From: UBA1660 sp964462035
GTDB taxonomy: Bacteria > Myxococcota_A > Polyangia > Polyangiales > Houyiibacteriaceae
Reading direction: 5' to 3'
Assembly: GCA_964462035.1 (NCBI GenBank)
Contig: CAYXAP010000029.1
Coordinates: 1-64,000 of the forward strand
DNA length: 64,000 bases
Position 1 is the first letter of the stretch; every line of letters starts with the position of its first letter. The translations under genes were made by a program, and so were the position numbers. The notes below the pieces were generated by a model. That model had not been told where the DNA came from. It ran no database searches and was given only the letters and a program-made list of their open reading frames with translations. Of this stretch, positions 51,469-59,340 are shown piece by piece.

Positions 51469-54400
51469 ACCGACTCATCGCAATCGCGGTGGCCTTCGCC
51501 GCGTTCGTTCCCTCCGCTAGCGAGGCGCAGCGAGTGAGTGGGCTCGAGATGTCGATCGAGGGCAGCCTCACCGCGGTCGAGGGCCGCGAAGAGCTCCTGC
51601 TGGTCACCCTGCACGCCGTCAGCGGCGCCGACGAGTTGCGACCGGCCCCGAACGCGGAGCTGAAGGTGACCGCGTCCTACCGAGCCGACGGACCGATCGC
51701 GAACCTGCGCACCGACCGCCACGGCCGGGCGGAGATTCGCTACACGCCGGAGGATTCGGGCAGTCTCGAGATCGTCATCGACGCCTTCCACGGCGGCGCG
51801 TCGCGACGCTTCCGGGTGCCCATCCAGATCGCCACGCAGGCGACGCTCCAGCTCGAGGTGCTGCCGACCCGCGCCGAGCCGGGCGCGCCGGTCCTGGTCT
51901 TCGGCCACGCGACCGATCCGGCGGGCATGGCCGTCGGCGCCGGCCGCGAGATACGGCTCATCGCGCCCGGCCGCGAGCCCGTGGTGGTCCGGACGACCAC
52001 CGATGGCGCGTTCGTCGCCCAGGTCCGGGCGCCCGACGAGGAGGGGCGAGCCTCGATCCGCGCCACCCTCGAGCCGGTGCAGGGCAGCGAGTCCGAGCGC
52101 TACCAGCCCGGCGCCTCGGGTCAGGTCGAGCTCGCCGTGGCCGAGCCGGCGATGCATCGCGGGCTCCGCGCGCGGGGCGTTCCGCGCCAGCGGATCGTCC
52201 GACCGCGGAGCCCGATCGTGGTGGACGTCGAGGTCCGGGACGGTCTCGGCCGCCCCGTGCGCGCGTCCGTCTCGCGCCAGGGGTCGAACGACGAGGCCGT
52301 CCGGGCCGACGAGCACGGCATCGCCACCTTCGAGTGGACGGCCCCCTCGATCACCGGAGTCCACGACCACGTGGCGACGTTCCGAGTGCAGCTCCCGGGC
52401 GAGGCGCCGATCGACGAACGCGTGACCGTTCGAGTCGCGAGCGTGCTCGCTGCGGCCGACGTCGCGCCGGAGGCGGGCGCGCTCATCCCCGGCGTCCCGA
52501 GCCGCCTGCTGGTGAAGGCCGTGGGCGCCGACGGCGCTCCCTACTCCGGCCCGGTCACCCTCACGGCTCCCCGCTTCGGCACCACGACGCTCACGACCGA
52601 CGAGCGTGGCCACGGCGTGACCGAGGTGACGCTCTCGGAGGAGGCCACCACCGACGCCTGTGGCGGCGTGACGGCGCTCGCCGTGAGCGTGGCCTTCGGT
52701 GACGCCGAAGGTGAGGCCCGGTGCGTGCCGATCGATCCCGACGCGGCCGTGCGAGCTCGGGTGGCGGCGAGCGGCGGCGAGCTCCGGGTCGACCTCCACC
52801 GCCGGGCGGCGGTGCGGCGCGCCCCCGCGGTGGTGACGGTGTTCCGGATGCTCGGCGACTCGCTGGTACCGGTGAGCTCCCGCTGGGTCGATGGCGACGA
52901 GGTGACCATCGAGCGGCCGGCTCCCGGGCCGCTCTGGGTCCGCGCCCGACTGCGCGTGGGCCGAAACGAAGCCGAGGTCCGGGGCAGCTTCGCGTTCGCG
53001 CCGGGGCCCGACGCGCCCGAGGTGCACATCGAACGAGGCGCCGCGCGCAGCCCGGAGACCAGCGCCGTGGGTTCGCTTCTGAGCTCGGCGGCGAGCATCG
53101 AGGCCTACGAGCGTCGGCGCGCCGGGCCCGACCCGCTCGCCATCGCGCGCTCCGTCCCTCGCGACATCGGCGCGCCCTTCCGGCTCGTGCGTGGAGAGCC
53201 GACCCCGGCCGCGCCCCTCGACGAACCGGTGAAGCTCGCCGTCCTCCGCGACCCCTGGCGCCAGCGCGCGCTCTATCGGAGCGGCCGACTCGCGCTGCTC
53301 TTTCGAACGCTCGAGAACCAGGTGGCGGAAGCGACCGATCAGGAGCGCTCGAGCCTCGATGGGTTCACTCACGAGGTCCGCGGCCGCCGGCAGTTCAACG
53401 AGGGCTTCCTCGAGTCGATCGACCGCACCGGCGAACTCGGCCCGGAGGGTGCGCGCGACCTCGGCGGTGAGCCACTGTCCTTGGAACGACTGCGAGGGAT
53501 GGACCGGGCGTTCGGCTTCGACACGGTGGCGCGGCGGGTCACTCGCAAGCGCTTGATCGAGCTGCTCGCGGTCTGGCGTCCCTGGGTCCACGACCGGGAC
53601 CTGGATCCGGCCTTCGCTCCGCACGCCGACCCGCGCCACTGGTGGGCGACCTTCTGCGATGAGCACGGGTGGACCTTCGATGGCTGGGGTCGTCCCGTCC
53701 GCCTTCGACCCAGCCGGCGGGGACGCCGCGATGGCGCGCCGGTGGTGGTGCCCGGTTGGAGCATCACCTCGGCGGGACCCGATGGCCGCTTCGACACCAA
53801 CGACGATCTCAGCGACCCCTTCGCCAGCGTCGTCCCAGCTGGTCTCTACGCCGATGCGGTGGGCGAAGAGGGCCTGGTCCAGGCACTCCGGCGAGGCGTC
53901 CTGGACCGGGAGACGATCCGGCTGCTGGACGCCGGGCCGATGGCGCGGATCGAAGGCCAGTCGATTCGCGGTGGCCTGCCACAGCCGCTGACGGTCGAGC
54001 CGCCGCCCTTCCTCTCGAGCGAGCTCCGGGTCGAGACCCGGCTCGGCAGCGACCCGCTGGACACGCGCCTGCCGCCCGCGACCGTGCCCCATCGGGTGCT
54101 CGCGATCGCCGTTGGTGGGCCGCGTGGCGTCGGCGTCGCCAGCGAGCCGGTGAGCTCCCGCGCCGGCGCGCGCATCGCGGTTCCCATCCCGGCCCGGCTC
54201 CACGGAGGCGTGCCGCTGGCCATGCCCGTGGTGGTGGTCGCCGGCGAGCGCACCGAGGGCCTCACGCTCTCGGTGACCGCGGAGGGAGCATCGGTGTCCG
54301 TCGGCTCGGCCGAGCTCGGCTCGCTCGACGAAGGCGACGCCGTGGAGCGCACACTGCGAGTGGAGGCCACGGGCGCGAGCCCCTCGGCGAGCGTCACGCT

Positions 54401-55829
54401 CGCGCTGGAGCGCGGCGGCGAGACGCTGGTGGAGCGTCGGCTGCGCGCCCCGGTGGTCGATGGAACGCCAGAGCGAACGCTATGGGCGGGTTCGGCGATC
54501 GATGGCGTCTGGCGCGTGCGCTACCCGATCCCGGAGGACGCCCGAGACCCGGCGACGCGACTGGTGGTCGTCGCCCCCGGACGCGTGGACGCCGATCCGC
54601 GGCTGGCCTTCGGACCCATCGCGCGAGCGTGGGCCAAGCTCATGGCCGGCGAGGGCGACGCCGTTCATCTCGAGGATCTCCCGCCCGAGCCGACCGACGC
54701 GGTGGACGCCGCTCGCCTCGCGCTGCTCACGACAGCGCTCGGGGAGGACCGACGGCAACACCGGGGCGCGGAGCGACAGCTCTCGCGCGCGTTGCGCGGT
54801 CTCGACGCCGCCGGAAAGAGCCGGCTCCTCGCCGTCCTCTCGAGCATGGCGCTGCCCCGCTTCGCCAACGCGTCGGGGAACGGTCCGGCGGCCGTCGCGC
54901 AGCGGCTTCGGGTACAGCTCTGGGGTATCCACGAGACGGAGGGCGCACCGCTGGCGCGGATGGCGGCGGCGCTCCTGCTCACGGACCCGGAGGACCCCAA
55001 CGGGCGCGCCGCGTTCGTGCGGGCCCGTCGGACGATGGAGCCGGCCGGTGATTCGGACGACGCGCAAGTGGTGCCGGCGACCGATCCCCGCGACCAGCTC
55101 GCCGGGAGCGTTGCCCTCGCGCTGGCGGCCCACGTGGCCGGCGACACGCGAACCCGCGACCGGTTGGTCCGCGGCCTCGGGCGACGGACACACCTCGCGG
55201 CCGATCGGCAGAGCGACGCGGCCTTCTGGCTGCTGACCGCGTCGGCGCACGGCGCCTTCGGCCGCAGCGAGGGCGAGGCCACCCTTCGGATCGGCGACGG
55301 GTCCGAGCCGCTCGCCTTCGAGGACGGGGTGGCCATCGCGCGGGTCGACGGAGCGGCGGAGATCGCGCTCGAGCTCGAGACCTCGGGCGGCGTCCACCTG
55401 AGTCGGCTCGAGACCCGCTATGGGCGGCCGGTGGTGGCCAGCGACGAGAGTCCGCTGCGGGTCGCCATCGAAGGCATCGACGGCCGCGCGGGCCGACGGG
55501 CCGGCTACGAGATCCGGGTCAGCGCCACCACCGCCGTCGAGCACCCGGTGCTGGCGATCACGCTACCGCCGGGAGCCGATCTGGAGCCGAGCGCGCTCGC
55601 CGCCATCGGCGCGACCGAAGGAGTGAGCGCGATGGCGCCGCCCGACGCCCGCGGCGTGGTCCGGATCGAGCTGGGCGCGCTCGCGGCGGAGCAGGAGCGG
55701 CGTTTCCCGCTTCCCCTCCGTTGGGCGGGGGCTGGCGAACGCGAAGGGCTGGCGATCGCCGCTTGGGAGCGCGCCCGTCCCTGGCAGGTGACCTCGATTC
55801 CGGCGAGAGCCATCGACGTGCGCCCATGA
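51465..55829 (+). CDS. Alpha-2-macroglobulin-like giant secreted protein 2
   Basis: 1454 residues from ATG 51465, overlapping the previous stop (ATGA), signal MNRLIAIAVAFAAFVPSASEA. The same plan as its neighbour: MG-like beta domains, then the helical insert with MDRAFGFDTVARRVTRKRLI, W(G)-rich DGWGRPVRL (~739) and SAGPDGRFDTNDDLSDPF (~769). A helical region without CxEQ and C-terminal beta domains (LAITLPPGADLEP) follow. The two are tandem paralogues. The GspG-like segment is kept in both, so it is functional rather than a chance. Confidence 0.85.
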   Translation: MNRLIAIAVAFAAFVPSASEAQRVSGLEMSIEGSLTAVEGREELLLVTLHAVSGADELRPAPNAELKVTASYRADGPIANLRTDRHGRAEIRYTPEDSGSLEIVIDAFHGGASRRFRVPIQIATQATLQLEVLPTRAEPGAPVLVFGHATDPAGMAVGAGREIRLIAPGREPVVVRTTTDGAFVAQVRAPDEEGRASIRATLEPVQGSESERYQPGASGQVELAVAEPAMHRGLRARGVPRQRIVRPRSPIVVDVEVRDGLGRPVRASVSRQGSNDEAVRADEHGIATFEWTAPSITGVHDHVATFRVQLPGEAPIDERVTVRVASVLAAADVAPEAGALIPGVPSRLLVKAVGADGAPYSGPVTLTAPRFGTTTLTTDERGHGVTEVTLSEEATTDACGGVTALAVSVAFGDAEGEARCVPIDPDAAVRARVAASGGELRVDLHRRAAVRRAPAVVTVFRMLGDSLVPVSSRWVDGDEVTIERPAPGPLWVRARLRVGRNEAEVRGSFAFAPGPDAPEVHIERGAARSPETSAVGSLLSSAASIEAYERRRAGPDPLAIARSVPRDIGAPFRLVRGEPTPAAPLDEPVKLAVLRDPWRQRALYRSGRLALLFRTLENQVAEATDQERSSLDGFTHEVRGRRQFNEGFLESIDRTGELGPEGARDLGGEPLSLERLRGMDRAFGFDTVARRVTRKRLIELLAVWRPWVHDRDLDPAFAPHADPRHWWATFCDEHGWTFDGWGRPVRLRPSRRGRRDGAPVVVPGWSITSAGPDGRFDTNDDLSDPFASVVPAGLYADAVGEEGLVQALRRGVLDRETIRLLDAGPMARIEGQSIRGGLPQPLTVEPPPFLSSELRVETRLGSDPLDTRLPPATVPHRVLAIAVGGPRGVGVASEPVSSRAGARIAVPIPARLHGGVPLAMPVVVVAGERTEGLTLSVTAEGASVSVGSAELGSLDEGDAVERTLRVEATGASPSASVTLALERGGETLVERRLRAPVVDGTPERTLWAGSAIDGVWRVRYPIPEDARDPATRLVVVAPGRVDADPRLAFGPIARAWAKLMAGEGDAVHLEDLPPEPTDAVDAARLALLTTALGEDRRQHRGAERQLSRALRGLDAAGKSRLLAVLSSMALPRFANASGNGPAAVAQRLRVQLWGIHETEGAPLARMAAALLLTDPEDPNGRAAFVRARRTMEPAGDSDDAQVVPATDPRDQLAGSVALALAAHVAGDTRTRDRLVRGLGRRTHLAADRQSDAAFWLLTASAHGAFGRSEGEATLRIGDGSEPLAFEDGVAIARVDGAAEIALELETSGGVHLSRLETRYGRPVVASDESPLRVAIEGIDGRAGRRAGYEIRVSATTAVEHPVLAITLPPGADLEPSALAAIGATEGVSAMAPPDARGVVRIELGALAAEQERRFPLPLRWAGAGEREGLAIAAWERARPWQVTSIPARAIDVRP

Positions 55830-55866
55830 TTTGATACCGTCCGCGCTCCGACGGAGGGAGAAGCGC

Positions 55867-57630
55867 GTGAAGGTACTGGTCATCAACTGCGGCTCGTCGA
55901 GCGTGAAGTGGCAGGTCGTCGAGAGCGACTCGGGCAAACGGCTAGCGGAGGGGAAAGCAGAACGCATCGGCAGCGACGGGCGCACCCACGAGGACGCGCT
56001 GAAGGAGATCCTCGCGGAAGCGAAGACCCACGCGCCCGAGGCCGTCGGACACCGCGTGGTCCACGGGGGCGAGGCCTTCCACAGGGCGTCGGTCATCGAC
56101 GACGAGGTGATCGGGGCCATCGAGTCCTGCGTGCCGCTCGCGCCGCTGCACAACCCGGCGAACCTCGCCGGGATCAACGCCGCGCGGGCGCTGCTGCCCG
56201 ACGTGCCGCACGTCGCGGTCTTCGACACCGCCTTCCACTCGCGCATGCCCCGGCGCTCCCGGATGTACGCGATCGACACCGAGGTCGCGGAGAAGCACGG
56301 CATCCGGCGCTTCGGCTTCCACGGCACCAGCCACAAGTTCGTGGCGGGACTGGCGGCCGCCCACCTGAAGACGCCGGTGAACGACCTGCGCATCATCACG
56401 CTCCACCTGGGCAACGGCGCGAGCGCCTGCGCCGTGGAGCTCGGCTCGAGCTCCGAGACCTCGATGGGCATGACCCCGCTCGAGGGGCTGGTGATGGGGA
56501 CCCGCTCCGGCGACGTCGACCCCGGCGTCGTGCTGAAGCTCGCGCGCGAGCTCGGCATCGACGAGGCGGAGCGCGTCCTGAACCGCGAGAGCGGCCTCAA
56601 GGGCCTCAGCGGGGTCGGCAACGATCTGCGCGACCTGCAGGCCAAGGCCGAAGAGGGCCACGACGGCGCCCGGCTCGCTCTCACGGTCTTCGCCCACCAG
56701 GTGCGCAAGTACATCGGCGCGTACGCCGCCGTGATGGGTGGCGTCGACGCCGTCGTCCTCACGGGAGGCATCGGCGAGAACAGCGCGCCGATGCGGCGGC
56801 GGATCCTCCAGCGGCTGGAGTTCCTCGGCATCCGGATGGACGAGGACGCCAACCAGGGCGCGAAGGTCTCCGACGACGATCCGGTCTGCGACATCAGCGA
56901 CTCGGGCGCGCGAGTGAAGACGTTGGTCATCGCGACCAACGAGGAGCTCGAGATCGCTCGCCAAACCGAAGAGATCGCCAGCGGTAGCAAGAAGGTCTCG
57001 CAGAAGAAGCCGATCCCGATCGCGGTGAGCGCGCGGCACATCCACCTCACGCGCGAGGCGCTCGACGTGCTCTACGGCGAAGGCCACGAGCTCACGCCCT
57101 ACAAGCCGCTGAGCCAGCCGGGTCAATACGCCTGCGAGGAGAAGCTCACGATCATCGGTCCACGAAACAAGATCGAGGGCGTGCGCATCCTCGGGCCGCT
57201 GCGGCCGGGCTGCCAGGTCGAGATCTCCCGGACCGACGAGTTCTTCCTCGGCGTGGACGCGCCGGTGCGGCACTCGGGCAAGACCAAGGGCTCGGCACCC
57301 ATCACCCTCGAAGGACCGAAGGGGACGCTCAAGCTCGAAGAGGGCCTCATCTGCGCCTGGCGCCACATCCACATGACCCCCGCCGACGCGGAGGCCTACG
57401 GCGTGAAGGACAAGGAGTACGTCGAAGTCGCCGTGAAGGGCGGTCCGCGTGACCTGATCTTCGGCGACGTGCTCGTCCGCGTGAAGGACAGCTACGCCCT
57501 CGAGATGCACATCGACACCGACGAGGCGAACGCCGCCGAGCTCGGTCGGATGAGCGAAGGCGACATCGTCGACGCCGAGGTCTACGTGACGCCGGACGAC
57601 GCGGAAGCCGTCATCCGCGAGAAGAGCTGA
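55867..57630 (+). CDS. Acetate kinase fused to PduL-type phosphotransacylase
   Basis: 587 residues from GTG 55867, with GGAGGGAG 6-12 bases upstream. Residues 1-375 are acetate kinase: VINCGSSSVK, GHRVVHGG, DTAFHSRMP, LHLGNGAS, MGTRSGDVDPG and TGGIGENSA. After a ~20-residue linker, residues ~390-587 are PduL: SARHIHLTREAL (near 391) and WRHIHMTPADAEAYG (near 500), the Zn His clusters, plus GVRILGPLR. The fusion joins both steps between acetyl-CoA and acetate. The two halves are usually separate genes. It is 37 bases after the second A2M gene. Confidence 0.93.
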   Translation: MKVLVINCGSSSVKWQVVESDSGKRLAEGKAERIGSDGRTHEDALKEILAEAKTHAPEAVGHRVVHGGEAFHRASVIDDEVIGAIESCVPLAPLHNPANLAGINAARALLPDVPHVAVFDTAFHSRMPRRSRMYAIDTEVAEKHGIRRFGFHGTSHKFVAGLAAAHLKTPVNDLRIITLHLGNGASACAVELGSSSETSMGMTPLEGLVMGTRSGDVDPGVVLKLARELGIDEAERVLNRESGLKGLSGVGNDLRDLQAKAEEGHDGARLALTVFAHQVRKYIGAYAAVMGGVDAVVLTGGIGENSAPMRRRILQRLEFLGIRMDEDANQGAKVSDDDPVCDISDSGARVKTLVIATNEELEIARQTEEIASGSKKVSQKKPIPIAVSARHIHLTREALDVLYGEGHELTPYKPLSQPGQYACEEKLTIIGPRNKIEGVRILGPLRPGCQVEISRTDEFFLGVDAPVRHSGKTKGSAPITLEGPKGTLKLEEGLICAWRHIHMTPADAEAYGVKDKEYVEVAVKGGPRDLIFGDVLVRVKDSYALEMHIDTDEANAAELGRMSEGDIVDAEVYVTPDDAEAVIREKS

Positions 57631-57639
57631 GCCAACGCC

Positions 57640-58869
57640 GTGGGTCGTCGACAGATCCTCGCGATCGCCGGGGCCCTGGTGTTCCTCGTCATCGGGGGCG
57701 CCGTCTTCATGCTCTCCGTCGGAGAGCGGGGGGCCGACTCCAGCGCGGCCGCGGGGCCCGACGCGCTACCGCTCGCCGACGAAGACCTCACCGAGACCTG
57801 GGGCACCTACGTCGACGGGCTGCTGAACTCGCCGGCGCCCTCTCGGCGGCTCGAAGAGGCCATCGACGTGCGGGCGGTGGCGGGCCGCAGCCTTCCGGCG
57901 GAAGCGACGGCGGCTCAGCGCGCCGGCTTCGTCCATGGCGTCGCCGATGGCGCGTCCGAAGGACCGGGGCTGCTCATGCAGCTCCACATGGCGGCGCAGC
58001 GCGGCGACCGGATCCATTTCCAGCGCATCGCCGAACGCGACGGCCGACCGGTGGCGCGCTTCCGGCAGATCCTCTCGGAGGGAGGCGTGAACTTCTACGA
58101 CTTCCTCGTCGCCGAGCACGCCGAGGACGCGACGCCGGAACCTGGGGGCGTGCCCGCGCGAGGCGTCGACTTCTTCACGCTCACGGCCGGTCGCTGGCAG
58201 AGCGAGGTGGTCGCCGACCTCTTCACTCAGGGGGTGCTCGAGGGACCGGGCCCGCTGCAGCGAGCGATGGGGCAGGACAACCCGATCACCGACCACGGTG
58301 ACGCGATCGGCACCATGGCCGACCTCGTCCGGAACCACCGCTACGAGGAAGCGCTGGCGCACTACGACTCGCTCCCCAGCTCGGTCCAGCGCCTGCACAT
58401 CATCTTCGGCTTCCGGGTCGACGCGGCAGCGAAGGCGGACGACCCGGCGCGCTACCTACGGATCCTCGACGAATACGCCGGCCACTTCCCGGACGACCCC
58501 GCGATCCGGGTCCGGCTCCTCGACGCCCACTTCGAGCGCGAGCAGTGGGACGAAGCCCTGGAGGATCTGCGGGTCATTCGGGAGCTCTTCGACGATCCCT
58601 ACTGGACTGCCTCCGAGGCCCAGATCGCGCTGAAGCGCGGTCAGCCGGCGCGCGCGCTCGAGCTCGCGGAGTCGATGCTCGAAGCCGACCCCTCGCTGGT
58701 CGAGGGTCCGGACGCGGCGCTGCTGGCCGCGCTGCAACTGGGCGACACCGAGAAGGCCGCGCACTACGCGGCGCTGCTGCGGGACGAGTACCGAATCCGG
58801 CTCACGCTCCTCGAGAACCTGCCGGGCTACGAAGGGCTTCGGGAGCTCGACGTGCCCCCTGCCGATTGA
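57640..58869 (+). CDS. Membrane-anchored TPR-like protein
   Basis: 409 residues from GTG 57640, 9 bases after the AckA-PduL stop. A hydrophobic anchor (ILAIAGALVFLVIGGAVFML) precedes a helical domain. From residue ~220 there are several TPR-type helix pairs (HRYEEALAHYDSLPSSVQRL, REQWDEALEDLRVIRELFDD, GQPARALELAESMLEADPSL). No enzyme fold is visible. It is a likely scaffold of the upstream group. Function unknown. Confidence 0.8.
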   Translation: MGRRQILAIAGALVFLVIGGAVFMLSVGERGADSSAAAGPDALPLADEDLTETWGTYVDGLLNSPAPSRRLEEAIDVRAVAGRSLPAEATAAQRAGFVHGVADGASEGPGLLMQLHMAAQRGDRIHFQRIAERDGRPVARFRQILSEGGVNFYDFLVAEHAEDATPEPGGVPARGVDFFTLTAGRWQSEVVADLFTQGVLEGPGPLQRAMGQDNPITDHGDAIGTMADLVRNHRYEEALAHYDSLPSSVQRLHIIFGFRVDAAAKADDPARYLRILDEYAGHFPDDPAIRVRLLDAHFEREQWDEALEDLRVIRELFDDPYWTASEAQIALKRGQPARALELAESMLEADPSLVEGPDAALLAALQLGDTEKAAHYAALLRDEYRIRLTLLENLPGYEGLRELDVPPAD

Positions 58870-58895
58870 CCAAACGGGCGCGACCGCGTTAGGAA
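58866..58895 (+). promoter_or_regulatory. Candidate promoter of the small Cys-rich lipoprotein
   Basis: TTGACC at 58866-58871 and TAGGAA at 58890-58895 are 18 bases apart. The -35 matches 5 of 6 consensus bases. The next gene starts at 58904, so the leader would be very short. Confidence 0.5.
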
Positions 58896-58903
58896 AGCGC
58901 CCC

Positions 58904-59167
58904 ATGATCAAGCGCGTCTTCCTTCTCCTCAGCCTCTTCACCCTCTTCGCCCTGCCGGTCGGCTGTGGTGACAACGAGGGCGAACCCTGCACCGCCGATG
59001 GCGACTGCGACGGGAGCCTCGTCTGCGGTCAGCTCACGGTGTGCGGCGACCCGGGGACCTGCGCGGGAGTCTGCGCCGATCCGTGCGACGTCGACGAAGA
59101 CTGCCCCGAAGATGCGTTCTGCTTCACCGAGCCCGGCGGCGGCCGGACCTGGTGTCGCGTCGACTGA
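58904..59167 (+). CDS. Small Cys-rich lipoprotein
   Basis: 87 residues, signal MIKRVFLLLSLFTLFALPVGC. The mature ~65 residues hold 10-12 Cys in short repeats (CTADGDCDGSLVCGQLTVC, CDVDEDCPEDAFC), a disulfide-rich surface module. It has its own candidate promoter. No named family. Confidence 0.82.
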   Translation: MIKRVFLLLSLFTLFALPVGCGDNEGEPCTADGDCDGSLVCGQLTVCGDPGTCAGVCADPCDVDEDCPEDAFCFTEPGGGRTWCRVD

Positions 59168-59205
59168 CGCGGTCGAGGCCACTTCCAGCGCCAGGGCTGG
59201 GCGGT

Positions 59206-59211
59206 TAGAGT
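59206..59211 (+). promoter_or_regulatory. -10-like hexamer before the kinase signal extension
   Basis: TAGAGT lies 6 bases before the ATT at 59218. A transcript from it would be leaderless. No good -35. The same hexamer supplies the in-frame stop TAG at 59206-59208. Confidence 0.25.
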
Positions 59212-59217
59212 CGATCC

Positions 59218-59340
59218 ATTCATCGATCGCTCCTCATCGGTCTCGCTTCGCTCGCTTCGCTCGGTGGCTGCGGGGAGTCGGAGGGCTTCGCGATCGCCGA
59301 GTGGACCCTCGACGCTCCGGGCGACGCGCACGACGGGCCG
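59218..59340 (+). other. In-frame 5' extension encoding a lipoprotein signal for the 7TM kinase
   Basis: The frame of the kinase continues upstream from GTG 59341 to the stop at 59206 with no ATG, GTG or TTG. It reads HRSLLIGLASLASLGGCGES after an ATT at 59218. This is an ideal lipoprotein signal with lipobox LGGC. The residues after it join smoothly to the sensor domain. The true start may be the ATT, or a base change has hidden it. Confidence 0.5.

Noticed and set aside
51354..54203. Minus-strand open frame of 949 codons
   Set aside because: It lies wholly opposite the second A2M gene and has no domain, signal or start context.
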